From positions 1 through 38,252 of the forward strand of contig JAEEHQ010000126.1 of NCBI GenBank assembly GCA_016280915.1: 38,252 nucleotides of DNA, in the 5' to 3' direction. Shown piece after piece: positions 1 through 8,300 of the stretch (its first letter is position 1; every line of letters begins with the position of its first letter). This DNA comes from Bacteroidales bacterium (lineage in GTDB: Bacteria; Bacteroidota; Bacteroidia; Bacteroidales; P3). A program made the position numbers and the translations under genes. The notes below the pieces were generated by a model. The model was given only the letters and a program-made list of their open reading frames with translations, was not told where the DNA came from and did not search any database.

Positions 1-40
1 ACAATTATGTAGCATACAAAAGAAACTAAAGACATAACAT

Positions 41-216
41 AATAGCGATTCGTGCTATTCTTGAACGTCAAATTACCACAAGGCCTTTATTCTAAGGCTC
101 CAAAATCAAGAATAGGTTACGAAACGCCGATTGTTTCGGCGTGGAATAACTTGTTGGATTTTGGAGGGCGTGGTAACCCTGACGTTCAGGCAAGGAAAAC
201 GTTCCACGCTTTTTTT
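41..216 (+). promoter_or_regulatory. structured 5' leader, possible attenuator
   Basis: The 240 bases before the first gene hold no convincing gene but many stems. AATAGC 41-46 pairs with 54-59, GCCTT 83-87 with 94-98, and a 10-bp stem joins 98-107 to 157-166. ACGCCGA 124-130 pairs with 136-142, and CCTGA 178-182 with 186-190. GCGTGGAA 139-146 can pair with 202-209, followed directly by seven T, which would be a terminator. That pairing shares bases 139-142 with the 124-142 hairpin, so the two are mutually exclusive, as in an attenuator. GCGTGG 168-173 is an alternative partner for 204-209. The stems are seen; the regulatory role is inferred. Confidence 0.4.
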
Positions 217-223
217 ATGTCCC
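194..223 (+). promoter_or_regulatory. leader element shared with the right-edge module (copy A)
   Basis: A short inverted repeat GGAA-AACG-TTCC (194-205) is followed by ACGC, a T run and TTATGTCCC-like sequence. Nearly the same arrangement (GGAA-AC-TTCC, ACGA, T-rich, TTATGCCC) lies upstream of the homologous small gene on the minus strand at 38184-38210. Conservation in front of two paralogous genes suggests a shared regulatory or RNA-processing element. Its function is unknown. Confidence 0.4.
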
Positions 224-242
224 AACCTAAACAACAACAGCA

Positions 243-452
243 ATGAAAGAACGAATCAAAGAAATTTACAGCCCTCCCGTCATCAAGGTGGTCGAGTTCG
301 TGGTGGAGATGGGTCTTGGCGTATCCACCACTTATTTTGAGTTTGAAACTTGGGATGACGATATGCCGGGCAGCCACTCAAACCCTTTCGAGCGTGATGA
401 CTTGTCAGGCGATGGAAACAACACCACTTCGTTTGAGATAGAAAGGTGGTAA
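243..452 (+). CDS. small protein of Bacteroidales type, paired with a lipoprotein
   Basis: A 69-residue acidic protein without signal peptide or membrane segment. Its N-terminal half has the pattern Y-x-P-P-V-x-x-V-x-F-V-V-E-x-G-L-x-x-S (residues 9-28), followed by an Asp/Gly/Asn/Ser-rich tail. The same pattern occurs in the 78-residue protein at 37899-38135, and both genes precede a lipoprotein with a T-P-x-W fimbrillin-like domain. It lies 37 nt before the lipoprotein gene and is probably co-transcribed with it. Small proteins with this kind of N-terminus are, as far as I recall, common in Bacteroidales and lack an assigned function. Its paralogue and constant partner support it being a real gene. 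It could be a chaperone, a regulator or a secreted peptide precursor; none of these is shown. Confidence 0.7.
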   Translation: MKERIKEIYSPPVIKVVEFVVEMGLGVSTTYFEFETWDDDMPGSHSNPFERDDLSGDGNNTTSFEIERW

Positions 453-489
453 ATAGTAATCATTAATAAAGAATTAAAAATAAGACTTT

Positions 490-2136
490 ATGAAAAAAAT
501 ACATACAACAATGATAGTTGGCCTGATGGCGGGTATAGCAATGCTGGCAGGCTGCAAAAGAGAATACGGCACTGTGACATTGGGTGCCAACATTGACAAT
601 GGTAGGGATGCCAAGGTGTATATCGACAACCTGACCCCATGCTGGCACAACAACGACCTGATACGAGTCAACAACCAGACATGTACCACCAGTGCGGCAC
701 TTGGTTCGTCGGCACAGATAACCGATGTGGTGGGGAGCAGCCACTACCGTGCCATCTACCCTGCCGACATCGTGGGGGATGTGGACATCTCCAGCAGCAG
801 TACCATTGCCGTCACACTACCCCGCGTGCAGCAATACGAAGTGGACAGCCGTGGTGACCAGAAGGTTAAGGTGCCAATGGGGGCATACTCATCCAGCGAA
901 TCGCTGACGTTCCACAACCTCTGCCCGCTCATTAAAGTGGTAATCAGCAACAGGATGGATAATGACTTCGTCCTTGGACGTATTACAGTTGCGGCTGCTA
1001 CCTCCTACCTCAGCGGGTTGTGCAGTGCCAGCGTGACGGGAAGTCCGAATGACCATATTGGTACGATGGTACCGTCATCGGCAAGCCACGACGTGTCGTT
1101 GGTATTCCCTGTCGGAGACAGACCCACTATAGGTCGTGGGGACAGGGACACCTACGTCTATTACATCGTAGCACCAGCGTTTGATGAGGATGATGTGACC
1201 ATCACACTCTATACTGCCCTTGGACAATATGCCACGTTTGAGAAACATGCGTCACTCCGTCACAACAGAATGGCGGAAGTAAGCCTGACTGTGGAACAGT
1301 GGGATGGGCAAGACCCAATAGACCCGCCTTCGGGCGATGGTGTGTTGCCAGGGGCATTCTCGGTGAGTGCCACACAACAGGTGTTCTTCTCGCAGGGCAA
1401 CCTACAGTACCAGGCAAGCACCGGTACTTGGCGTTTTGCGGAGCATCAGTACGACTGTGTGGGCTCCGCCAACAGCAATATCAGCAGCACCTATAGCGAT
1501 TGGATAGACCTCTTCGGGTGGGGTACCAGCGGATGGAACAGCGGTGCTGTCTGTTATCAGCCTTGGTCAACCAGCCAGTCATACTCCGACTATTATCCTG
1601 GTAGGTCATATAACAACGGCCTTACGGGCACATACGCCGAGGCTGACTGGGCATATCACAACGCCATCAGCAATGGCGGCAATGCCGTCCACCAGTGGCG
1701 CACGCTGACATCGGCAGAATGGAACTACCTGTTCAACACCCGCGCCGACGCCTCATCCAAATATGGCACAGGCAATGTCAACGGTGTAGGTGGACTGATA
1801 ATCTTGCCCGACAGCTGGATGCTGCCTTCTGGGTGTTCGTTCACATCTGGCCTAGCATCAAACGGCAATGATTGGACACATAATAGCTACACCCTATCCC
1901 AATGGTCACAAATGGAGACTGCCGGTGCGGTGTTTTTCCCTGCTGCAGGCTACCGCTGGGGTACGATTGTCTACTATGTGGGCGACTACGGCAGCTATTG
2001 GTCGTCCACGCCTCTTGGTGGGAACTACGCCGTGTGCAACATGAACTTCTACAACCACAGCCTCAACGCGACGAGCAGCAACACTCGCGGCAACGGGTTC
2101 TCTGTACGCCCTGTTCGGGATTACAATAACAATTAA
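490..2136 (+). CDS. fimbrillin-like lipoprotein with C-terminal lectin-like domain
   Basis: A 548-residue predicted surface lipoprotein. The signal peptide ends in a lipobox, L-A-G-C, with the lipidated Cys at 22. Residues 25-275 form a fimbrillin/Mfa-like region marked by K-V-Y-I-D-N-x-T-P-x-W (43-52), D55 and L-T-F-H-N-L-C. Homologous regions are in the lipoproteins at 21810 and 35621. Residues 288-545 form a separate domain beginning G-A-F-S-V-S, with F-S-Q-G-N-L-Q-Y, Y-W-S-S-T-P and a terminal G-F-S-V-R-P-V-R. This is typical of the large FISUMP/C-type-lectin-like families of Bacteroidota. The domain may bind ligands at the cell surface. The last 70 codons are rich in NNC codons (see findings). 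It is the second gene of the module with the small protein at 243 and is followed by a terminator. Domain calls come from motifs only; the overall function as an adhesin is inferred. Confidence 0.85.
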   Translation: MKKIHTTMIVGLMAGIAMLAGCKREYGTVTLGANIDNGRDAKVYIDNLTPCWHNNDLIRVNNQTCTTSAALGSSAQITDVVGSSHYRAIYPADIVGDVDISSSSTIAVTLPRVQQYEVDSRGDQKVKVPMGAYSSSESLTFHNLCPLIKVVISNRMDNDFVLGRITVAAATSYLSGLCSASVTGSPNDHIGTMVPSSASHDVSLVFPVGDRPTIGRGDRDTYVYYIVAPAFDEDDVTITLYTALGQYATFEKHASLRHNRMAEVSLTVEQWDGQDPIDPPSGDGVLPGAFSVSATQQVFFSQGNLQYQASTGTWRFAEHQYDCVGSANSNISSTYSDWIDLFGWGTSGWNSGAVCYQPWSTSQSYSDYYPGRSYNNGLTGTYAEADWAYHNAISNGGNAVHQWRTLTSAEWNYLFNTRADASSKYGTGNVNGVGGLIILPDSWMLPSGCSFTSGLASNGNDWTHNSYTLSQWSQMETAGAVFFPAAGYRWGTIVYYVGDYGSYWSSTPLGGNYAVCNMNFYNHSLNATSSNTRGNGFSVRPVRDYNNN

Positions 2137-2189
2137 AATATAAATTATTAAACCATCGTTGCGGGTGGTCTCCACAGCCCGTGACAACC

Positions 2190-2227
2190 AAAAGAGAGTC
2201 CTTGCCACTGCGGCAGGGACTCTTTTC
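2190..2227 (+). terminator. intrinsic terminator after the first lipoprotein
   Basis: An 11-bp stem (GAGTCCTTGCC 2196-2206 with 2212-2222, one G-U pair, 5-base loop) is flanked by an A-rich left arm and TTTT on the right. It ends the 243-2136 operon. Confidence 0.8.
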
Positions 2228-2257
2228 TATCTAACAGATTTCATTGCATATACTACA

Positions 2258-2275
2258 ACTTAACATTTTGCTAAT
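2258..2275 (+). repeat. 18-bp direct repeat, left copy (flanks ATPase 1)
   Basis: ACTTAACATTTTGCTAAT occurs here and again, identically, at 3788-3805, on either side of the ATPase gene 2463-3761. The right copy sits in the promoter of the next ATPase. Confidence 0.75.
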
Positions 2276-2322
2276 TTTTTGTGTCTACTTTATTAGGCTG
2301 GTACAAGCTGGTACAGTCAACT

Positions 2323-2434
2323 TGCAAAAAGTTGCAGAAATACCCATAAAATACTTGCAAAAAGTTGCAATAATAGTACAGAATAACCTGCAAAAAGTTG
2401 CAAATAATTACTGATATGTCTGCAAAAAGTTGTA
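2323..2434 (+). repeat. four spaced promoter repeats (TGCAAAAAGTTGCA)
   Basis: TGCAAAAAGTTGCA occurs at 2323-2336, 2356-2369 and 2389-2402, and as TGCAAAAAGTTGTA at 2421-2434. The start-to-start spacing is 33, 33 and 32 bp, about three helical turns, so all copies face the same side of the DNA. The last copy overlaps the -7 promoter element of the downstream ATPase, which suggests binding sites for a regulator. The intervening 18-19 bp are dissimilar. Confidence 0.85.
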
Positions 2435-2440
2435 TATTTG
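2433..2440 (+). promoter_or_regulatory. -7 promoter element of ATPase 1
   Basis: TATATTTG matches the Bacteroidota consensus TAnnTTTG and lies 22 bases before the ATG at 2463. It overlaps the last promoter repeat. Confidence 0.7.
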
Positions 2441-2462
2441 CACTTGAAACAAGACAAAGATA

Positions 2463-3761
2463 ATGCTGCAAAGAAAAGTAATACAACAATTTAAAGAATG
2501 GAAAGAATCTTCAATGCGAAGATCGCTATTAATAAATGGTGCTAGACAGGTGGGGAAAACAACTGCTGTGAGGATGTTTGCTAAAGAAAACTACAAATAT
2601 TTTGTAGAGATTAATTTCCTCAAACAACCAGCAGCCAAATCAGCCTTCGACGGAACGTTGGACACACGTACTATTATACTTGGGCTTTCGGCTGTGGGGT
2701 TTGGGCCTTTTGTAGAGGGCGATACCTTAGTGTTTTTTGATGAAATTCAGGAATGCCCCAATGCCCGCACCGCTATCAAGTTTTTGGTAGAGGAAGGGAA
2801 ATACGACTACATAGAGTCCGGCTCCCTACTTGGCATCAATTATAAAGATATTCCTTCATACCCTGTAGGGTTTGAAGAGGAGGTGATGGTGTATCCACTC
2901 GACTTTGAGGAATTCCTATGGGCAAAAGGAATAAGTACCGATGTCATAGAACTGCTACAGGAATGTTACACCGAGCGTCGACAGGTGCCAACACTGGTTC
3001 ACGAACAGGTAAGCCGTTATTGGCGAGAGTACCTTGTGGTAGGAGGCATGCCTGATGTAGTGAATGCATTTGTCACGCAGGACGATTTCGGACAAGTTCT
3101 ACGAACACAAAAGGCAATCATGACTACTTACAAAGCCGATATTGCCAAATATGCAGGGACTGACAAAGTTATTGCACGGCAGATTATGGACGCAATCCCA
3201 TCGGAACTAGGAAAGCAAGACAAGCGATTTGTATTGGCTAACCTTAGGAAGGGAGCCTCAAGACGAAAGTACGAGAACCCCACCCAATGGCTGGTTGATG
3301 CAGGAATAGCGTATTACTCTTTTAATGCCAAGGCTTTTGAACTACCGTTTGAGGCCACAGAAAATAGGAGCCTATACAAGCTGTATCTCGTTGATACTGG
3401 CCTATTGAGCTGCATGCTTCTACGCAATATACAATTGCAGGTAATGAACGGCGACATTGGAGTAAACGAGGGCGCATTGGTGGAGAATCAAATAGCCTGT
3501 GTGTTGGCATCAAAAGGAATTGCGCTACACTATTACGACAGGAAGAGCCGTCAAGAGTTGGATTTCATCTATCCCGAGAATGGAAAAATAAATATTATAG
3601 AGGTAAAATCAGGCAAAGACTACCACCGTCATGCTTCGCTTGATACTGCCATAGAGAACTACAAAGACAGAATTGGCATGAGCTTAGTGTTTGCCCCATG
3701 TAATGTGGAACAATCCGAAAACTATACTTATCTACCACTATATATGTCCATGTTTATCTAA
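2463..3761 (+). CDS. AAA_14/DUF4143 family ATPase (ATPase 1)
   Basis: A 432-residue predicted cytoplasmic ATPase. The Walker A motif G-A-R-Q-V-G-K-T is at 26-33 and the Walker B motif L-V-F-F-D-E at 89-94. The C-terminal half is of DUF4143 type and contains E365-x-D367 and E380-V-K382, a PD-(D/E)xK nuclease-like signature. Length and domain order fit the AAA_14+DUF4143 family, which is multiplied in many Bacteroidales genomes; its cellular role is not established. The start is set by the promoter 22 bases upstream. The gene stands alone, is flanked by 18-bp direct repeats and preceded by four promoter repeats. A third ATPase of the same type is at 34054. The codon choice is less C-ending than in the core genes, in keeping with accessory DNA. 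Family assignment is firm; function unknown. Confidence 0.9.
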   Translation: MLQRKVIQQFKEWKESSMRRSLLINGARQVGKTTAVRMFAKENYKYFVEINFLKQPAAKSAFDGTLDTRTIILGLSAVGFGPFVEGDTLVFFDEIQECPNARTAIKFLVEEGKYDYIESGSLLGINYKDIPSYPVGFEEEVMVYPLDFEEFLWAKGISTDVIELLQECYTERRQVPTLVHEQVSRYWREYLVVGGMPDVVNAFVTQDDFGQVLRTQKAIMTTYKADIAKYAGTDKVIARQIMDAIPSELGKQDKRFVLANLRKGASRRKYENPTQWLVDAGIAYYSFNAKAFELPFEATENRSLYKLYLVDTGLLSCMLLRNIQLQVMNGDIGVNEGALVENQIACVLASKGIALHYYDRKSRQELDFIYPENGKINIIEVKSGKDYHRHASLDTAIENYKDRIGMSLVFAPCNVEQSENYTYLPLYMSMFI

Positions 3762-3787
3762 CTCTATAGAATAACAAACAATATGCG

Positions 3788-3841
3788 ACTTAACATTTTG
3801 CTAATAACATTTTGTTAAGTGGGGATTTTGTTGTATATTTG
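3788..3841 (+). promoter_or_regulatory. repeat-bearing promoter of ATPase 2
   Basis: The second copy of the 18-bp repeat is 3788-3805. TAACATTTTG occurs twice, at 3791 and 3805. CTTAACA (3789-3795) and TGTTAAG (3813-3819) form an inverted repeat. The -7 element TATATTTG is at 3834-3841. The layout looks like an operator-promoter; the binding protein is unknown. Confidence 0.65.
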
Positions 3842-3865
3842 CAGTAGAAAATAATGAAGAAAAAT

Positions 3866-4996
3866 ATGGATAACCCTTTTGTTTTCAACGGATACGCTGG
3901 TGCGGAGTATTTCTGCGACCGCGAGAAAGAGTTGGCGGAGCTGCTAAGATTTGCCGAAAACAATGTTAATGTCACCCTCATCGCTCAACGCCGTATGGGC
4001 AAGACTGGACTGATATTTCGGCTGATGGATGAGTTAGCGAGCGTCGGGAGCGAGATTAAGCCCATATATGTGGATATATTTGCCACACGCAATCTTGCTG
4101 AGTTGAATCGCACGTTGGCAACCGCTATCATGAAAGCCTTCCCCGAAGAGTCGTCGGTGGGGAAAAGATTCTTGGGCATACTGAAAGGATTGCGACCGTC
4201 GTTTGGGGTTGACCCGCTGTCGGGTTCGCCACAGGTGCAGTTCACTTATCAAAACCAGACAGAAAAGGAGCATACGCTGGAGGGACTGCTGACCTTCTTA
4301 GAGCAGCAACATCAGCCGATATTGTTGGCCATTGACGAATTCCAGCAGGTGAGGGAGTACGACAATGAGAATGTAGAGGCTTTGCTGCGGACATATATTC
4401 AGCGGCTAGACAATGTACGGTTTATCTTTTGTGGTAGCCGCAAGCACCTGATGACCGACATCTTCAGCAATCCAAGCCGACCGTTCTTTGCCAGTACCCA
4501 GTTCCTCGGACTTAAGGCCATAGCGGCCGAACCGTATGGCAACTATATCACAAAGATGTTTACGGCGGGCGGAAAAGAGATTGATACCGAAGCGGTGGAG
4601 CAGATAATGCGGTGGTCAAGGCGACATACCTATTACACACAACGGTTGTGCCATGAGGTGTATGACCTCCCTGCGAACCATATCGGCATCGACGAAGTGA
4701 ACGGCTGTTGCAACACCTTGCTGCAGTTGAACGAGCCTTATTTTCTGCAATACAAGCAGCTGCTGACGGCAGGGCAATGGAACTTTATGATTGCGCTGGC
4801 CAAAGAGGGAACAGTGGAACAGCCTTACGCCACGGCATTTCTAAAGAAATATGACGTGGGAGCCACTGCAGTGGCTCGGAGACAATTGCAGACACTGATA
4901 GACAAAGACCTAGTGTTTGCCGAAACCACCAAGGAGAAAACTTGCTATGCCGTTGCCGACCTGTTCTTGATGCGGTGGCTGGAGAAGGAGTATTAG
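3866..4996 (+). CDS. archaeal-type (STAND-like) AAA ATPase (ATPase 2)
   Basis: A 376-residue predicted cytoplasmic ATPase of the ATPase_2 / archaeal ATPase family. It has the conserved start N-P-F-V-F-N-G, F-C-D-R-E-K-E (16-22), P-loop A-Q-R-R-M-G-K-T (40-47) and Walker B L-L-A-I-D-E-F (153-159). The C-terminal 100 residues resemble a winged helix. The frame also opens at an ATG at 3854, four codons earlier, but that is only 13 nt after the -7 element. The start at 3866 gives a normal leader and fits the family N-terminus. It stands alone, 104 nt after ATPase 1. The role of such ATPases in bacteria is poorly defined; no partner gene is visible. Confidence 0.88.
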   Translation: MDNPFVFNGYAGAEYFCDREKELAELLRFAENNVNVTLIAQRRMGKTGLIFRLMDELASVGSEIKPIYVDIFATRNLAELNRTLATAIMKAFPEESSVGKRFLGILKGLRPSFGVDPLSGSPQVQFTYQNQTEKEHTLEGLLTFLEQQHQPILLAIDEFQQVREYDNENVEALLRTYIQRLDNVRFIFCGSRKHLMTDIFSNPSRPFFASTQFLGLKAIAAEPYGNYITKMFTAGGKEIDTEAVEQIMRWSRRHTYYTQRLCHEVYDLPANHIGIDEVNGCCNTLLQLNEPYFLQYKQLLTAGQWNFMIALAKEGTVEQPYATAFLKKYDVGATAVARRQLQTLIDKDLVFAETTKEKTCYAVADLFLMRWLEKEY

Positions 4997-5122
4997 ATAT
5001 ACACAAGTTATCAATTGCGCTACCAAGACACACTATTTCCTATGGCCCTCCTCTCTTTGATAAAGTCATCCCATTCTCACGCAACATTTCTATCTTGGCA
5101 GCACAGTTAAATATTGAACGAT

Positions 5123-5290
5123 ATGACAAAAAACGATATTACCTCTGAATTCCTGAAGGACAGCATGGCCGGAGCGGTGATTAAACTACTGGATCAGTGG
5201 CCGCTCGAAAACAGTGGCATGGTTTTTGATAGCCTCGAAGGGAGGAAGAGTAATTTTTCGTTCACGCAGGGAAAGAAAGATATGGAATAA
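5123..5290 (+). CDS. 55-residue orphan reading frame
   Basis: An ATG-started frame of 55 codons (M-T-K-N-D-I-T-S-E-F-L ... K-D-M-E) between ATPase 2 and secA. It has an amphipathic N-terminal half (F-L-K-D-S-M-A-G-A-V-I-K-L-L), no membrane segment and no signal peptide. I do not recognise it. It ends 14 bases before the secA promoter. No -7 element is obvious in front of it. It may be a real small gene, for example a remnant or antidote-like protein of the neighbouring accessory region, or chance. Confidence 0.35.
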   Translation: MTKNDITSEFLKDSMAGAVIKLLDQWPLENSGMVFDSLEGRKSNFSFTQGKKDME

Positions 5291-5303
5291 TAAATATTTT
5301 TTG

Positions 5304-5311
5304 TATCTTTG
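5304..5311 (+). promoter_or_regulatory. -7 promoter element of secA
   Basis: TATCTTTG, a perfect Bacteroidota -7 match, lies 76 bases before the secA ATG, giving an A/T-rich leader of about 70 nt. Confidence 0.75.
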
Positions 5312-5386
5312 CAAACTTGTGCTGTTCACCCTTAAACAGACAACTTTTTGTATTATAGTAGAATAAAAATAAAATAAATAATAATA

Positions 5387-8300
5387 ATGGCAAATTTCCT
5401 GTCCAAACTATTTGGCACCAAATCTGATCGTGACCTCAAAGATGTGAAACCGATGCTCGATGCCACCTTGAAGGTCTACCCTGAGATTCAGAAACTCAGC
5501 AACGACGAATTGCGCGCCAAGACCATCGAGTTTAAAGAGATTATCAACAAAGAAGTAGCAGCCGAAGAAAATGAACTGGCCAGCTTGCGCGAACGCATCG
5601 AGAACGAGTACGACATGCCCGTGAACGAAAAAGAGGAGATCTACAAGCGTATCGACAAACTGGAGAAAGACTCCTATGAGAAAACCCAGAAAGTGCTCAA
5701 CCAAATCCTGCCCGAAGCCTTCAGCGTGGTCAAAGAGACCGCACGCCGCTTTGCCGAAAACGAGGAGGTAGTGGTCACCGCCACCGACCATGACCGCGAG
5801 CTGGCAGTAAAGCGCGACAACGTTAATATCGAGGGCGACAAAGCCATATACAAAAACAGCTGGATGGCCGGCGGCAATATGATTAAATGGGACATGGTGC
5901 ATTACGACGTGCAGCTCATCGGCGGTATCGTCCTTCACAACGGCAAAATCGCCGAGATGGCCACCGGTGAAGGTAAGACCCTCGTGGCCACCCTGCCCGT
6001 CTACCTCAACGCCCTGCCCGGCAAGGGTGTGCACGTGGTCACCGTCAACGACTATCTGGCCAAGCGTGACTCTGAATGGATGGGCATGCTCTATGAATTC
6101 CACGGACTCACGGTTGACTGCATCGACAAACATGAGCCTCACAGCAACGAGCGCAAAGCCGCCTATCGTGCCGACATCACCTTCGGTACCAACAACGAAT
6201 TCGGCTTTGACTACCTGCGCGACAACATGAGCCGCAACCCCGAAGAGCTGGTGCAACGCGGCCACAACTACGCTATCGTCGACGAGGTTGATTCCGTGCT
6301 TATTGACGATGCCCGTACGCCCCTCATCATCAGCGGTCCTACTGGCAAAGACGACGAAGACCAAGAGTTTGACCGTTTCAAACCCGTCATTGAGAAGCTC
6401 TATAACGCTCAGCGCGTGATGATAACCAAGGTGTTGGCAGATGCCAAGGCCGGCCTTGCTGAAAACCCCGACCCCAAGCCCGAGGAAGAAGCCGCCAAGC
6501 TGTTGTTGCGCGCCTACCGTGGTCTGCCCAAGAACAAGGCTTTGATCAAGTTCCTTTCCGAAACCGGCATCAAGGCCATCCTGCAACGCACCGAGAACTT
6601 CTACATGCAGGAGCAGAACAAATATATGCACATCATTGACGACGACCTCTATTTCGTTATTGATGAGAAAAACCGCCAGGTGGAACTCACCGAGAAAGGT
6701 ATGGACTTCCTAACCAGTCTTGGCGAAGACCGCAATTTCTACCAACTGCCCGACATCGGTGCCATGGTTGCCGACGTGGAACAGAGCGACCTCACTCCCG
6801 AGGAAAAGGCCCAAAAGAAAGAGAAGCTTTTCAGCGACTACGCCATCCAGAGCGACCGCGTGCACACCGTCGACCAGCTCCTAAAGGCCTACACCCTTTT
6901 TGAAAAAGATGTCGATTACATCGTCGATGAGAACCGCCAAGTGAAGATTGTCGACGAGCAAACCGGCCGTATCATGGAAGGTCGTCGTTGGAGTGATGGC
7001 CTGCACCAAGCTGTCGAAGCCAAGGAGAACGCCAAGGTAGAGGCTGCCACCCAGACCTACGCCACCATCACCCTGCAGAACTACTTCCGCATGTACAAGA
7101 AGCTGGCCGGTATGACTGGTACCGCCGAAACCGAGGCTGGTGAGTTTTGGAACATCTACAAGCTTGATGTTGTGGTCATTCCAACCAACCGTCCCATTGC
7201 CCGTATCGACATGGACGACAAGATTTATAAGACCAAACGTGAGAAATACAAGGCTGTCATCGACGAAGTGGAACACCTCATCAGCATCGGCCGTCCTGTT
7301 CTGGTGGGTACCACCAACGTCGAAACCTCCGAGCTGCTGAGCAAGATGCTTAAGATGAAACACATCGAACACAGCGTCTTGAACGCCAAGCTGCACCAGA
7401 AAGAGGCCGAGATTGTGGCCCATGCCGGTGAACCTGGGCACGTAACCATCGCCACTAATATGGCAGGTCGTGGTACCGATATCAAGCTTAAAGGCGGTGT
7501 GCGTGAAGCCGGAGGTTTGGCCATCATAGGCACCGAGCGCCACGAGTCGCGCCGTGTCGACCGCCAGTTGCGTGGTCGTGCCGGCCGTCAGGGTGACCCG
7601 GGCAGTAGCCAGTTCTACGTCTCCCTCGAAGACGACCTCATGCGTATCTTCGGTTCCGACCGTATTGCCAGCATTATGGACCGCATGGGTCTTCAAGAAG
7701 GCGAGGTCATCCAACACCCCATGATTACGAAACAGATTGAGAAGGCACAGAAGAAAGTCGAGGAGAACAACTTCGGCATGCGTAAGCACCTTTTGGAGTA
7801 CGACGACGTGATGAACAACCAGCGTACCGTCATCTACAACAAACGTCGCAACGCCCTCTATGGCGACCGTCTGAGCATCGACATCAGCAATATGTTCTAC
7901 GACACCTGCTCCCTCATCTACGATGATGCCTACAGCAACCACGATTTCGAAGGCTTCAATACCGAGATGATTCGTGTCTTTGCCCTTGAGATACCCTTTA
8001 CCGAGAAGCAGCTCTTCAATGCCCGCCGCGATGATGCCGTGCAGATGATTTATGAGATGGTTTACAACACCTACAAGGAACGCATGCAAAAGATTTGCGA
8101 CTTGGCTTATCCCTTCATCGTCCGCGTACACGACAACACCCGCTACATTAATGTCGCATTCCCCATTACTGATGGCAAAAAGACTCTCAACGTAGTCGCC
8201 CCCGTGCAGAAATCCTACGAGAACAAAGGTCGCGAGGTGCAGCTCAGCATCGAGAAGGGCATCACCCTCGCCATCATCGACGACCTCTGGAAAGACCACC

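Noticed and set aside
52-246. Small protein gene in the leader before 243
   Set aside because: The frame runs through the hairpins, overlaps the next start and has no protein-like conservation pattern; structured RNA explains the stretch better.
1930-2136. Complete diversity-generating retroelement
   Set aside because: No reverse transcriptase, accessory protein or template repeat is in the window; only the target-like gene end is visible.
2323-2434. CRISPR array
   Set aside because: The repeats are only 14 bp with 18-19-bp gaps, lie within a promoter, and no cas genes are present.
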